Assembly: GCF_000682695.1 (NCBI RefSeq)
Contig: NZ_AWFG01000019.1
Coordinates: 62,001-126,000, forward strand
DNA: 64,000 bases
Source of the DNA: Hyphomonas chukchiensis
GTDB lineage: Bacteria > Pseudomonadota > Alphaproteobacteria > Caulobacterales > Hyphomonadaceae
Reading direction: 5' to 3'
Shown: piece after piece, positions 26,552 to 36,542 of the stretch
How the letters are laid out: every line of letters begins with the position of its first letter
Numbering within the stretch: position 1 is the first letter of the stretch
The notes under the pieces: generated by a model
What the model was told of the DNA's origin: nothing
Database searches by the model: none
Seen by the model: the letters and a program-made list of their open reading frames with translations, nothing else
Translations under genes and position numbers: made by a program

Positions 26552-28305
26552 TGGGCGATGAAGTAAAAATCAATGCCCGAATGCGCGACCGGTTTACGGA
26601 CATGTCCCGTACGGAGCTTGCGGAGCTCATGCAGAAGGAATCCTTCTTTCATGACATGTTGCTTGATGACGGGATTCGCACGGGATCATGGGTTTACGAA
26701 GACAACTACCCCGCCAACTATCACTTGTGGCCACTGTTTGATGCGCTGAACCATATCGATCTTGAGGGCCTGACATGCCTGGATGTCGGTACGTTCGACG
26801 GAATGATTGCATTCATCATGGCGGCAAAGGGCGCTGCACGTGTCGATGCGACTTGCCAGTACGATCTTGATCGCTTCAGGCAGGTGCGAGCTTATCAAGG
26901 GTATAAAAACCTCGCTTACCATCCTGCGACCGACCTCAAAAAGATATCGCAGACTTTCAAACCTGCTAGCCACGATATCGTGGTCATGTCCGCGATGCTT
27001 CATCACCTGACTTCGCCCTTCGATGCGTTTCTCGAGGCGCGCCGCCTGTTGCGCCGTGACGGGTATTTCCTGGTCGAGAGCATCGTGATGGAAGGGGAGC
27101 AGGCGTCGCTCCTGTTGAATACGGAACTGGAACAACCGGTATATGGTGCGCCAACCCTGTTTATTCCGACGGCTGATGCCGTACGGGGAATGCTTCGACT
27201 TGCCAGTTTCGATATTGTCTCGGAAACGCACCTTCTTGGCGGCCGTATTGCCAGGGAACCCAATTACGACCGAATGACATTCCTTGCGCGCGCCAGCCGC
27301 CCGTCGGATGTGTCGGATCGAAATGCGAAAACCGAAGAAATTCAGACCAAATCGCCTAAGATGGGCGACCTGGATTTTTCGTCATTGGAGGCAGATAAGA
27401 CCAAGGGCTCGACGATTGTTTTCAAAGGCTCGAAGAAACGAAAGATCAATATTTGGACGGATCCTATATCCTGTCTGTTGCAACCCGACAGCAGGACGCC
27501 AGCGGGTGCTCCGTTCGATACTCGATTTGCCGTAGCACGCGAGAAGGACTTCCTCAGACTGGCCAGCATCCATTCCAGCGATGCGTTTACCTGGGACGAC
27601 GTTTATCTGCTCGGCGCCATGCACCCGGGAGAGACGATGCCAGAGGGCATGGAGTGGAGTCTCAAGCAGCTGGGCAATCTCTATGTGCTCGATTACATAA
27701 GGAATCTGGGGCTCTCGAAGGTTTTGGAAGTTGGTCAGGGATTCAATTTGTACTTTCCGCGCCATCTGCCGGATTGGTGTGATTATGCAGGGATCGACAC
27801 GGCCGGCTTTTACAATGCGAACGTTCTGGCGCTGGCAGACCGAGGCCGAGACCCTTCAGCAATCGTGGATGGACTTCTGGGCCAGAGTGAAGGCCTCCTG
27901 CCAAGCGGCGCTTTTGATGCCTGCATCTCGGTTTCAGTTCTGGAACATGTTCCTGGTCCGGATGTGAAAAAAGTCTGTGAAGACATGCTGCGTGTCCTCA
28001 AGCCTGGTGGCTGGGCCGTGCATTCAATCGACACAAATATTGAGCGCATCGAGAAAATCAGCAAATTGTGGTTGGGCTCCTTGCAAGCTGCGGGTTTCGA
28101 AGTTGATCCCACGGGTGTCGATGAGCGGATCGGTGGCCAATTGCCTCACCCGACTGAGGACACCATGTTCCTTGAGCCCTTGTCCATTCGCGCGCGTTAC
28201 ACCAAGGGCTTCAGGAAAACCGTATGGGGCGATCCAGAGGGTGTGGACCGGTCGCTCAAACACATGACAACCATGCTTGTGGCCGCTCGCAAACCCCAAT
28301 CCTAG
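26551..28305 (+). CDS. Protein with two SAM-dependent methyltransferase domains
   Basis: A 584-residue protein with two class I methyltransferase units. The first, residues about 60-235, has motif I LTCLDVGTFDGMIAF and motif IV region DIVVMSAMLHHLTSP. The second, about 370-570, has VLEVGQGFNLYF, DYAGIDTAGF and ISVSVLEHVPGPD, with LRVLKPGGWAVHS after it. The segment between (240-370) is charged and joins them. It starts one base inside wzt, so it is coupled to the exporter. In E. coli, WbdD caps O-antigen chains by methylation and Wzt_C reads the cap; this protein could play an analogous part, but no kinase domain is present and the role is inferred. Confidence 0.85.
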   Translation: MGDEVKINARMRDRFTDMSRTELAELMQKESFFHDMLLDDGIRTGSWVYEDNYPANYHLWPLFDALNHIDLEGLTCLDVGTFDGMIAFIMAAKGAARVDATCQYDLDRFRQVRAYQGYKNLAYHPATDLKKISQTFKPASHDIVVMSAMLHHLTSPFDAFLEARRLLRRDGYFLVESIVMEGEQASLLLNTELEQPVYGAPTLFIPTADAVRGMLRLASFDIVSETHLLGGRIAREPNYDRMTFLARASRPSDVSDRNAKTEEIQTKSPKMGDLDFSSLEADKTKGSTIVFKGSKKRKINIWTDPISCLLQPDSRTPAGAPFDTRFAVAREKDFLRLASIHSSDAFTWDDVYLLGAMHPGETMPEGMEWSLKQLGNLYVLDYIRNLGLSKVLEVGQGFNLYFPRHLPDWCDYAGIDTAGFYNANVLALADRGRDPSAIVDGLLGQSEGLLPSGAFDACISVSVLEHVPGPDVKKVCEDMLRVLKPGGWAVHSIDTNIERIEKISKLWLGSLQAAGFEVDPTGVDERIGGQLPHPTEDTMFLEPLSIRARYTKGFRKTVWGDPEGVDRSLKHMTTMLVAARKPQS

Positions 28306-28346
28306 AGCCCGTTTTCCCTTCGCTGAGCTAACGAGAGACCTTCCGC

Positions 28347-29027
28347 ATGAACCCACCCGTCTATCATCGAATGTTTGGCTACGATGTTGCACGTTTGCCT
28401 AATGCACACTTGGCAAGTCTTGAGCGCGGCGTGTCGTGTATTGAGGATGCGCGGCCGCGCACTGGCGCGACCATCGGTTATCCCGGGTGGGGTTTCATCT
28501 ATCATCTGCTGCTGTCACATCTGGATCGGAACAGGAAAGAGGTCCTGATTGAAACCGGGACGAATGAGGGCTGTACGACGATCATTCTTGCCCAAGCACT
28601 CGTGGATGCCGGCGTGAAGGGGCACGTCCATACGTTCGAGCTCGAAGAGACCAATATCGCCAAGGCGCGCCAAAATCTTGAACTGGGTGGTGTGGCCGAC
28701 CGCGTCACGCTGCATCAGGGCAGTGTGCATGACACGTTTGGACCTGCACTGAAGGACCTTGGCAAGGTCAGATTCGCCTTTCTTGATGCATCACACCTCG
28801 TGAAGGATGTGATGTTCGAGTTTGAAACCCTGCTGCCATATCTGACACCTGACGCCATTGTTCTTTTCGACAATACATACAGGATTGCCGAGCCTCACGA
28901 GGATCAGCGCGTCAACGGCGCCCTGGGCGTGATCCTTGAAAAGCATGGTGGAAACCTGATCAATCTCGAGCATGTTTCGTGGTTCACGCCGGGCCTTGCC
29001 ATGTGGCAACGAAAGCCGAAACTCTAG
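28347..29027 (+). CDS. Class I SAM-dependent methyltransferase
   Basis: A 226-residue protein with SAM motif I LIETGTNEGCTTI (about residue 65), HTFELEETNIAKARQNLE at motif II and FAFLDASHLVKDV for the later acidic motif, resembling the CmcI/Methyltransf_24 group. It follows the exporter and two-domain methyltransferase by 41 bases on the same strand. It may add an O-methyl group to a sugar or to a terminal phosphate. No membrane segment is present. Confidence 0.83.
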   Translation: MNPPVYHRMFGYDVARLPNAHLASLERGVSCIEDARPRTGATIGYPGWGFIYHLLLSHLDRNRKEVLIETGTNEGCTTIILAQALVDAGVKGHVHTFELEETNIAKARQNLELGGVADRVTLHQGSVHDTFGPALKDLGKVRFAFLDASHLVKDVMFEFETLLPYLTPDAIVLFDNTYRIAEPHEDQRVNGALGVILEKHGGNLINLEHVSWFTPGLAMWQRKPKL

Positions 29028-29055
29028 CGGCAAGTCTGCGATCATCAGGATAGCC

Positions 29056-29991
29056 ATGACGATAAAGCGACCCATCAGGATTGGAATCGTCGGCTTTGGA
29101 AAGATCGCGCGTGACCAGCATGTTTCGGCCATCCGGAACAATCCGTCATTTGAGCTAACCGCACTCATCAGCCGGAGCCCCCCTGGCGGCGACGTGCCTG
29201 CATTTACCAGCCTTGAGGAAGCCTTTGCCGCAGGCCTCGATCTGGACGCGGTTGCCATCTGTACGCCGCCCGACGTTCGATTGGCGCAGTGCCGCGTAGC
29301 CAGTGAGCACGGTTGCGCGATCCTGCTGGAGAAACCGCCAGCTGTGACTGCTGGCGATGCCCTGGCACTAAAACGGATGGCAGATGAGGCCGGTGTGCCG
29401 ATCTTTGCGAGCTGGCACTCCAGGTTTGCGCCGATGATCGCTCAGGCAATGGCTTGGAGCGAGAAACATTCCCTCCGCCGAGGACAGATAAATTGGCATG
29501 AAGATGCGCGCAAATGGCATCCGGGACAGGAGTGGCTCTGGCGGCAGGGCGGGTTTGGTGTGTTTGACCCTGGTATCAACGCGCTGTCGATTTTGACCGC
29601 TCTGTATCCTTTACCATGGAGCGTTTCAGGCTCCCATTTCGACGTGCCGGAAAATGTCGAGATGCCACTTAGTGCGTGCTTTACGCTTCATGCAGGCGAA
29701 GCGCGTATGGAGGCAGCGTTGGACTTCCGTGTGACAGCGGAAGAGGTCTGGTCCATTCACCTTGAGGCGGAGGGCGGAGAAACCCTGGACCTCTCCGAAG
29801 GTGGCGCGGCCCTTTGCATAAACAACGGGCCTATCTCGCGCGCTGAAAGCAGAGAGTATGCAGGCCTGTATCAGCAGTTCGCCGAACTTATACGCACCGG
29901 CGAGAGTGATTTTGATACATCACCCCTCGAAATCGCCGAGGCAGCATTTGCCTCGGCGAAGATCACAAAAGTTTCTCCAATCGAGATCTGA
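29056..29991 (+). CDS. Gfo/Idh/MocA-family oxidoreductase, D-galactose 1-dehydrogenase-like
   Basis: A 311-residue NAD(P)-dependent enzyme. The dinucleotide motif GIVGFGKIARDQHV is at residues 9-22, AICTPPDVR and LLEKPPA follow, and WHSRFAP, WHEDARKWHPGQEW and GVFDPGINALSIL strongly recall bacterial D-galactose/L-arabinose 1-dehydrogenases. ATG 29056 has a CAGGA site in front and is preferred over an earlier start inside the methyltransferase gene. In a polysaccharide locus it might instead oxidise or reduce a sugar intermediate; its similarity points to free galactose oxidation to the lactone. It ends 4 bases from the convergent giant gene. Confidence 0.85.
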   Translation: MTIKRPIRIGIVGFGKIARDQHVSAIRNNPSFELTALISRSPPGGDVPAFTSLEEAFAAGLDLDAVAICTPPDVRLAQCRVASEHGCAILLEKPPAVTAGDALALKRMADEAGVPIFASWHSRFAPMIAQAMAWSEKHSLRRGQINWHEDARKWHPGQEWLWRQGGFGVFDPGINALSILTALYPLPWSVSGSHFDVPENVEMPLSACFTLHAGEARMEAALDFRVTAEEVWSIHLEAEGGETLDLSEGGAALCINNGPISRAESREYAGLYQQFAELIRTGESDFDTSPLEIAEAAFASAKITKVSPIEI

Positions 29992-29995
29992 GGAT

Positions 29996-32900
29996 CTAGT
30001 CAGCAGCTGTCGGATCGGTTTCGACTTTTGTCACAGGCTTGCGCGTGCGCGGCTTGGATGTCGCGGCGGGTTTGCGCGCTTCAGCCGCTGCCTTCACAAC
30101 CCGGAACACGCACGTGCGCCAGCTTGCACCCACGCGCGTGATGTATTCCACGTCAGCCAGCTCTGAATCGACATATTCCTGCACATCCGGCCAGTCCGGC
30201 GAACCATAATCATCAAAAATGATATAGCCGCCAAGCTTCACAAACTGGGCGTAATTCTCGAAGTCCGTCTTGACCCCTGCATAGGAATGGTCGGCGTCGA
30301 TCACCAGGACATCATACTGACGCTTGCCGGCATCTAGGATGGCTTCGGTTTCCGTGCTGAGGCGCTTGACCAGCGTGAATTGGTCTTCCGTCATGCCGAC
30401 GCGGGCCAGGTTGCGGCGCAGCGTGTTCTCGTCAATCGGCTGGCCTGTCAGGATGTCGGCCTGGCTGGCATTGTAATAGCCTTCGAGAGGATCCAGCAGC
30501 GTGAAGTGGATTTGCTCATAATGATTGGCGAGCGAATCGAACATGATCGCCGCGCCAGTTCCGAACAAGGTCCCGATTTCGAGCACATCAATACGCTCGC
30601 CCTTGACGGCACGGGCCACAAGGGAGCGCAGGATGACATCCTCGATCGACGTCGCGAGGCGACCGTCAAGCTGGCGCTCGATCTCGCATGCGCGGTTCGC
30701 CATGTAACCGACGACAGCATTGCTGATCGGCACGGACAGGCGCTTGCGCCACTCTGATTCGAGCAGTTTGATATGGTCCGCCGAGAGACGGCGATTGAAG
30801 CGTTGGTACCAAGTGGCGTTGTTGAATTGCGACCACTTTCCAAGTTCGGAAACATTATTCTCAAGCGAGACTATCCGAGTGGTCAGCCTTTCGGTCAGGG
30901 CGTCATTAACGGCGGCAAGCGCAGCGCGACCGATAGCACGATTATCGAGCGCCTCGAGATTGGCTGTCAGCGTCTCGACTGACGCCTCGCCATTTGTGAC
31001 GCGCTCATCGATTGCGGCCACAAGCTGGTTCATCTGCTTGCGCAGGGAATTGAGGCGTTCGATTTCTTCGAGCGCACCATCAACTTTCGCCGAAGCGCTG
31101 TCAGCCGCTTTTTTCAGGTTATCGACCCTTCGGCGCTCGGCGACGCCTGCTGCCCTCACGGCCTCGATACGCGGCATGATCGTGTCACGCATTGCGCTGT
31201 CCACGAACTCCTGCGTGGCGGTGAGGGCGCTCTTTGCCATCAGCGTTTGTGCGGTCGAAAGACGCTCGCGAAGCTGGTTCGATTCGCGGCGCAGTGCATT
31301 GACTTCCAGATGTAGCGATTCGGCATGGGCATGAGACCGGAAGGCGACATAAACCAGTACCACCGACAGAAGCCCTCCGGCGGTCGCTGTTACGATCCAG
31401 GGGCGATAGGCCGACAGTGACGGCAAGATCAGCGCAGTCACAAACAATGCCGCCAGAATCAAAAGCGGCAACATAAGGACGCGGCGCGAGACTATATGAG
31501 CTGAGGCACGGCGCGCAAAACGCAGAAGGCTATAGAGGCGGGGAGACATCTCATGAATTCGCTGCGCGAAATTGCGATACCAGAGCGGCTTTGCGGTCGT
31601 TTCCTCCGCAACCGGCAATGTGTTTGAAGTAGGCTTCTTCAACATTTGTTGGCGACTTTCCGTTTTTTTGTTTTTGTCGGGTCTTGATGCTGATTTTTCT
31701 TTTGGATGCGGCGCAGGTGGATTCCGAAATGCGACAAGTTCATCAAAGGCGTTTGCGACAGCCTCGTAGCCAGGGTCTTCGCGGAAGGCCAGAAAATTGC
31801 CCCACGCATTAGGTGACATGCTGTGGTCATTATAAGGAACAACTCGCCGCCAATCGTGGCCGATTCCATATCGCACAATCGGGTGCCATTCACTTACGTA
31901 AACAGCATATCCCCGTTCACGGAGAAATTCAGCCACGTCTCTCCAGGTATGACCAAGCTTTAAGGTCTTGGCATCTTCGAACTCGCACTCGATGACATCG
32001 GGTAATACCGTGTCCCATGGCGCCCCTTTGAGGACGTTCAGGTCATAACCTTCGACGTCGATTTTCAGGAAGTCGACCTGGCTAATCGATCGGGATTTGA
32101 TGACTTCCGTCAGCGTGGTGACATCCACACGGTCAGATTCCGCATGGGTGTCGCGGAACGCGAGTAGGCCGGAAATGCCGGTGCTCTCCGGTGAGCTGAA
32201 GAAGCTGATTCCTTCGGCTGTCTCGTTGCTGACAGCCCGCTTATCAATCGTGACATTGTCGACCCCGTCGAACCGCTCCATCAATTTTGAGCGGTTCTTT
32301 GTGTCAGGTTCGAAACAATGGATCGACCAGCCGAGCTTGTGGAAATAGGCAGCCGATGTGCCGACATGGGCGCCGACGTCCAGCATGGTATGCGTCGGTC
32401 CCTTTCGATCCCGATACATATGGGCCACCACAGCGGTCTCATCGACATGTGCGCTCGCGCTGCGGGGCTTGCCTATCATCCGGCTGTCGCGTGCGACAGC
32501 CATACGAAGCGCGCCTTCAAACTTATCGCGCAGATGCTCGACGTTGAATTTATCAAAGGCAATTTCCTGGGCCTCAGTACCGAGCCGGAAGCGTTCTTCG
32601 GGGGAGACAGCAAGCGCGCGGATGGCGCGGACGACCGCGTCGGCGTCGTTGTTCGTGACTCGGATGCCGCAATCAAGTTCGTTCAGAATCGATATAGTCG
32701 CGACATCCGCTGGCCCCACGGCGAGCAGCACAGCGCCGCTGGCGAGGCACTCGGGTAGCTTGTTTGCAACGGAATGCTGTATGTAGGATTTTGACTCAGT
32801 GTCGAAATTGTATCCAATAACAACGATGTCAGCGGCCGATAGCCACGCACGGTAGGCCTTCGATTCCAGGTCGGCCACAATGAATTTGGTATGCTTGAGG

Positions 32901-35900
32901 CCCTTGAAATGCGGCGCCGCAACTCGTTTCCAGAGATCGCGCGTCTTGATCTCAAACGTAATGTCCATGCCTTCCTGCGCGAGCCGCTCAACGGCTTCGG
33001 CGACAAGCCGGACTGAGGACAATGTCATGTTTTCCGCGAGGGAGCCTGCATAACGGACGCTGAGGGGCACGTCAGACTTTTGCATTACAGGTTTTGGCCA
33101 TTCGCTTACGTCGACACCATTTGCCACCGAGATGAAGCGGAATCCGTACCGCTCGGCGAAGGCTTCAGACATGGCATCGCTGATTGAGAAGCGCACCGAC
33201 GAAAGGTCGAGCAGGCTCCGCCATTGGGCATCAAGCTGTTTGAACGCATCGGGGTCATCAAGCTCAAGCGCGGCGGGCCAGTCGTCCATGATCCACGTCA
33301 CAAGCGGCAGGTCGAACTTGGCAATCAGGCGCATCGCCTTCTTGTGCAGGATATCCGTCCGGGGCGTTGGTCGGTAAATGATGAGATCGGGCGCGAAGGC
33401 CTCGACAGCCTCGTCGATCGCGCGGCCGTCGGAGCGTAGCGGATCGCTAAATTCCGTCGTCCGCCCATTGTAAGTTAGACCGACACTGGTGCCCCCACTC
33501 ATATGCAATTGCATCAGCCGGTTTGCCGGCCAGTCGGCGAAAAGTGTTGCCTTGAGTTCCCCGGTCGCCGAACCATCAGCGATCCGTGTCATGTCGATTA
33601 ACAGGACGCGTGGCAGATCGGCCTTATCGGAAAAGACGTCGGCATAGTTGGCGCGCGGAAACACTTCAAGCTTGCCGCCTACAGTCGCGTTGATGATCTT
33701 GATACCACGCGCATCACAGGCCTGCCGGGCCTCTTCGTAAGCCTCCAGCATGATATCGACATTCGGTTCGTGCCAGCGCTTTCCCTTACCAAAATAATCC
33801 GGGTGGAAATGGTTTGGGTCATCGGACGCCATATCCAATTCCTTCACCCGGCTTTCGCCTGCGAGTTTGGCATCCTTTGGAATGTGGTAGCTTGCATCCA
33901 CGCCAATCAAATAAATCTCGTCAAACCCGAGATAGGCAGCCAACTGCATGCAAGTGAAGGTGACTGTACCGCCCGCGTAGGTATGCGCGTCGGCCTTGAA
34001 AGAAAAATCAAAACCGAGCGGGAAGCTGACGCGTTTGCGGTGGTCGAAGAAGACAGTCTTGTCATCGGGTTCGAGGACATAACGCAGGTGGGCCGGGAAC
34101 AGTTTTGTCGGCCCGTGCATGGCATTGATCTCGTCGGCGCGGTCCTCGGCGACAAGATGGTCTTCAACCACATAATAGGTTGGCTCCCAGTCGAGATCCG
34201 GCATCTTCAGGAAGAAGCCGTTCATGGCGAAGGTCACCTCGTCTCGCAGGAGCGAAAGGTCGGTATGCTTCAGGCTCGGGCCGTTTCCGATGATGAAGCA
34301 GCGCCGCGCCTTGCGCTTAGCTTTGAGGGCTTGAAGTCGTGGCCGGTAAATCTTGTCGAGTTCGCCATTGAAGAGGGCTTTGACCTTGGTGAGGCCTTCA
34401 AGCTGTGCAGCAGGAGGGATTTGCGCGGTTGGTAGAAAGATTGGATCACGGAGGTCTTGCGGTAGTTTGGCTATGAGCCGGTCGAGTTTCTTCTGCGTCT
34501 TGATCTCGTTTGCGTCGAGCGCTTTGGTATCAGGAGCCGTTTGCGCCATCGCGGCTATTTCCGTTGCGAGATCGCCGCGGCGGAAGACCTCCAGGCGTCC
34601 GCCGACCGTGCAGTTGACCATCTCGCGGCCAGCGGCGTCGAACGATTTGCGTGCCAGCTCGTACATGGCCTCCATGTTGTCGGTATCTGCTGCCTGCCAG
34701 ACCTTGTCCTTGAAATAGCGGGGGTCGAAGTGGTTCTCGTCGTCCTCGTCCTGCTTGATCAGATCGCCTTCCTTCACGCTCTGCGGCTGCACATACGAGT
34801 GATCAAAGCCGACGAGCAGGACCTTCTTGTACCCGAGCGCGAAAGCGAGCTGCATGTTGAAGAAGCTGACGGTCGAGCGCCAGGAGAACACGCCGTCGAG
34901 TGATTCATTGAACATCGGACGGACGACGGCCTCAACGAATGCGGTCTCGTCCGTTTCGTTCAGGTCGTTCGAGAGCCAGATCGGAAAGACCTTGGGTTTG
35001 CGTGCATTGTTGAAATCGACACGGCCTTGCTGGGCGACAAGGTTGTTCGTGATTGTCAGGATCGTCGCCAGCTCGAACAGCTGAGGGTTCAGCGTCGCGA
35101 AATTCGAGATGATGACATCGGCGTCTTTCAGGAGCGACAGGTCCGTCTGGTTCAGGCTTGGGCCATTTCCGACGATGACGCATACATCGCGGCGCCATTT
35201 CGATAATGAGGCCAGTTTGCGAACGCCGCGCTCCTTTGCATCGTGGTACCAGTTGGCATCGAAGCAGCGGTGGAAATTGTCAGTGACGTTATAGGACCGG
35301 TAGGGATAACCCTTCGAGTCTGTTGCATCCATTACGTGCCAGGCTGGCCGCTTGTGCGCGTCGGGCTCGGGACTGGTTGTTTCCAAGCCGTCGAGCTCGT
35401 CGGCGTTCCAGGCGTATCGGACGAGATCGGGTGCGTGCTTGTGCACGTAGTTCAGGGTCGCGCGCTCTTCCGGTTTGTCGGAAGCTTCCAGCAGGCGCAG
35501 CATTTCCTGGGTGACGAAGCGCCGGATGGTGCGATGCGCGTTATCTGATTTCGCGAGCGGGTCAGGCTTGTAATTGTGATTCACGACGCCATCGAGACTG
35601 GACGTCAGGTACTCGGCATAACGGTCCAGCCACTTCCAGTGTACGTATCCAAAATAGTTCGCGCACACGCGCATGTGCTCGACGAGGCTTTGATCGCGCC
35701 CTTTGCTCGTCTTCATGCCGCCCCACCAGCGATGGTGAGCGAGTGTCTCGTCGAGATAGACCCATTTCAATCCGCTTGTGGCCATGCGGACCCAGTATTC
35801 GTAATCCATGCAGTATTCGTACTGCTCGGATGGACCGCCGATTTTCTCGAATACGGATCGGCGCATGAATACACCAGGTTGGACGATGCCGACCTGATAG

Positions 35901-36331
35901 GCAAAGCTGTCGAGCAACGCGTCCTGGTTGGGATTCACGTAGCCGTTCCGAAGGAACTTGCCTTCTTCATCCACGAAGTCGACCTTACCGTAGATGATAT
36001 CAGCATCAGGGTTCTGTTCGAAGGCGGCAGCAACTTTCTCGAGAATCTGCGGATCGGGATAGAAATCGTCCGAGTTCAACCATGTCATATAGTCGCCCGT
36101 GGCTCGGGCGAAGCCTTTGGTGATGCCGTCAGACTGGCCGCGGTCGGGTTCTGCAATCAGGATGATGCCATCGGCAGCTTCGGCTGTTTCGCGGCTCCCA
36201 TCGGTTGAGCCTGGATCGACAACAATGTGTTCGATATCCGGATGTGTCTGCTCCCGAACCGAAACGAGATTGAAAGGCAGGAATTGCCCTTGATTATACG
36301 ATGGCGTGACGATGGAAAATTTCTGAGACAC
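29996..36331 (-). CDS. Giant seven-module glycosyltransferase / DUF115 / methyltransferase membrane protein (2111 residues)
   Basis: One uninterrupted frame of 2111 codons. Modules in order: GT2 at 1-230 (FSIVTPSYNQGQFL, TWLNSDD at 83-89); a DUF115/MptE-like domain at 380-590 (GNGPS 388-392); a second one at 677-895 (GNGPS 682-686), both ending in a VGG(R/K)LEVF motif; a GT-B family 4-like glycosyltransferase at 907-1275; an FkbM-type methyltransferase at 1313-1500 (DVGAHVGTS, LKIDVEGYD); two hydrophobic helices at about 1618-1664; a coiled coil at about 1667-1830; and a second, CmcI/Methyltransf_24-like methyltransferase at 1860-2080 (EIGTLFGTGAA, VIDADHSY). The tail is Lys/Pro-rich. Catalytic motifs look intact in each module. 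The hairpin plus coiled coil recalls chain-length ruler proteins. It probably assembles and methylates a glycan at the inner membrane. Confidence 0.88.
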   Translation of the reverse strand: MSQKFSIVTPSYNQGQFLPFNLVSVREQTHPDIEHIVVDPGSTDGSRETAEAADGIILIAEPDRGQSDGITKGFARATGDYMTWLNSDDFYPDPQILEKVAAAFEQNPDADIIYGKVDFVDEEGKFLRNGYVNPNQDALLDSFAYQVGIVQPGVFMRRSVFEKIGGPSEQYEYCMDYEYWVRMATSGLKWVYLDETLAHHRWWGGMKTSKGRDQSLVEHMRVCANYFGYVHWKWLDRYAEYLTSSLDGVVNHNYKPDPLAKSDNAHRTIRRFVTQEMLRLLEASDKPEERATLNYVHKHAPDLVRYAWNADELDGLETTSPEPDAHKRPAWHVMDATDSKGYPYRSYNVTDNFHRCFDANWYHDAKERGVRKLASLSKWRRDVCVIVGNGPSLNQTDLSLLKDADVIISNFATLNPQLFELATILTITNNLVAQQGRVDFNNARKPKVFPIWLSNDLNETDETAFVEAVVRPMFNESLDGVFSWRSTVSFFNMQLAFALGYKKVLLVGFDHSYVQPQSVKEGDLIKQDEDDENHFDPRYFKDKVWQAADTDNMEAMYELARKSFDAAGREMVNCTVGGRLEVFRRGDLATEIAAMAQTAPDTKALDANEIKTQKKLDRLIAKLPQDLRDPIFLPTAQIPPAAQLEGLTKVKALFNGELDKIYRPRLQALKAKRKARRCFIIGNGPSLKHTDLSLLRDEVTFAMNGFFLKMPDLDWEPTYYVVEDHLVAEDRADEINAMHGPTKLFPAHLRYVLEPDDKTVFFDHRKRVSFPLGFDFSFKADAHTYAGGTVTFTCMQLAAYLGFDEIYLIGVDASYHIPKDAKLAGESRVKELDMASDDPNHFHPDYFGKGKRWHEPNVDIMLEAYEEARQACDARGIKIINATVGGKLEVFPRANYADVFSDKADLPRVLLIDMTRIADGSATGELKATLFADWPANRLMQLHMSGGTSVGLTYNGRTTEFSDPLRSDGRAIDEAVEAFAPDLIIYRPTPRTDILHKKAMRLIAKFDLPLVTWIMDDWPAALELDDPDAFKQLDAQWRSLLDLSSVRFSISDAMSEAFAERYGFRFISVANGVDVSEWPKPVMQKSDVPLSVRYAGSLAENMTLSSVRLVAEAVERLAQEGMDITFEIKTRDLWKRVAAPHFKGLKHTKFIVADLESKAYRAWLSAADIVVIGYNFDTESKSYIQHSVANKLPECLASGAVLLAVGPADVATISILNELDCGIRVTNNDADAVVRAIRALAVSPEERFRLGTEAQEIAFDKFNVEHLRDKFEGALRMAVARDSRMIGKPRSASAHVDETAVVAHMYRDRKGPTHTMLDVGAHVGTSAAYFHKLGWSIHCFEPDTKNRSKLMERFDGVDNVTIDKRAVSNETAEGISFFSSPESTGISGLLAFRDTHAESDRVDVTTLTEVIKSRSISQVDFLKIDVEGYDLNVLKGAPWDTVLPDVIECEFEDAKTLKLGHTWRDVAEFLRERGYAVYVSEWHPIVRYGIGHDWRRVVPYNDHSMSPNAWGNFLAFREDPGYEAVANAFDELVAFRNPPAPHPKEKSASRPDKNKKTESRQQMLKKPTSNTLPVAEETTAKPLWYRNFAQRIHEMSPRLYSLLRFARRASAHIVSRRVLMLPLLILAALFVTALILPSLSAYRPWIVTATAGGLLSVVLVYVAFRSHAHAESLHLEVNALRRESNQLRERLSTAQTLMAKSALTATQEFVDSAMRDTIMPRIEAVRAAGVAERRRVDNLKKAADSASAKVDGALEEIERLNSLRKQMNQLVAAIDERVTNGEASVETLTANLEALDNRAIGRAALAAVNDALTERLTTRIVSLENNVSELGKWSQFNNATWYQRFNRRLSADHIKLLESEWRKRLSVPISNAVVGYMANRACEIERQLDGRLATSIEDVILRSLVARAVKGERIDVLEIGTLFGTGAAIMFDSLANHYEQIHFTLLDPLEGYYNASQADILTGQPIDENTLRRNLARVGMTEDQFTLVKRLSTETEAILDAGKRQYDVLVIDADHSYAGVKTDFENYAQFVKLGGYIIFDDYGSPDWPDVQEYVDSELADVEYITRVGASWRTCVFRVVKAAAEARKPAATSKPRTRKPVTKVETDPTAAD

Positions 36332-36542
36332 TGTTCTAGCTTATCCGGTTCGATTTAAGGCCTTGTGGCAACCAATTTCGGAGCGACGCGCTCGGCGAGC
36401 ATGCGCCCGGAACTTTCAAGCCTTTTTGGCCGCGTGAAGCTACTGTCATTAGCACCGGCACGGCGAAAAATACCTGTAACGCCTTTTCCAATATTACATC
36501 CAGTCGATACTATTTTGGGCAAATGAAAGGCAGACACGTATT

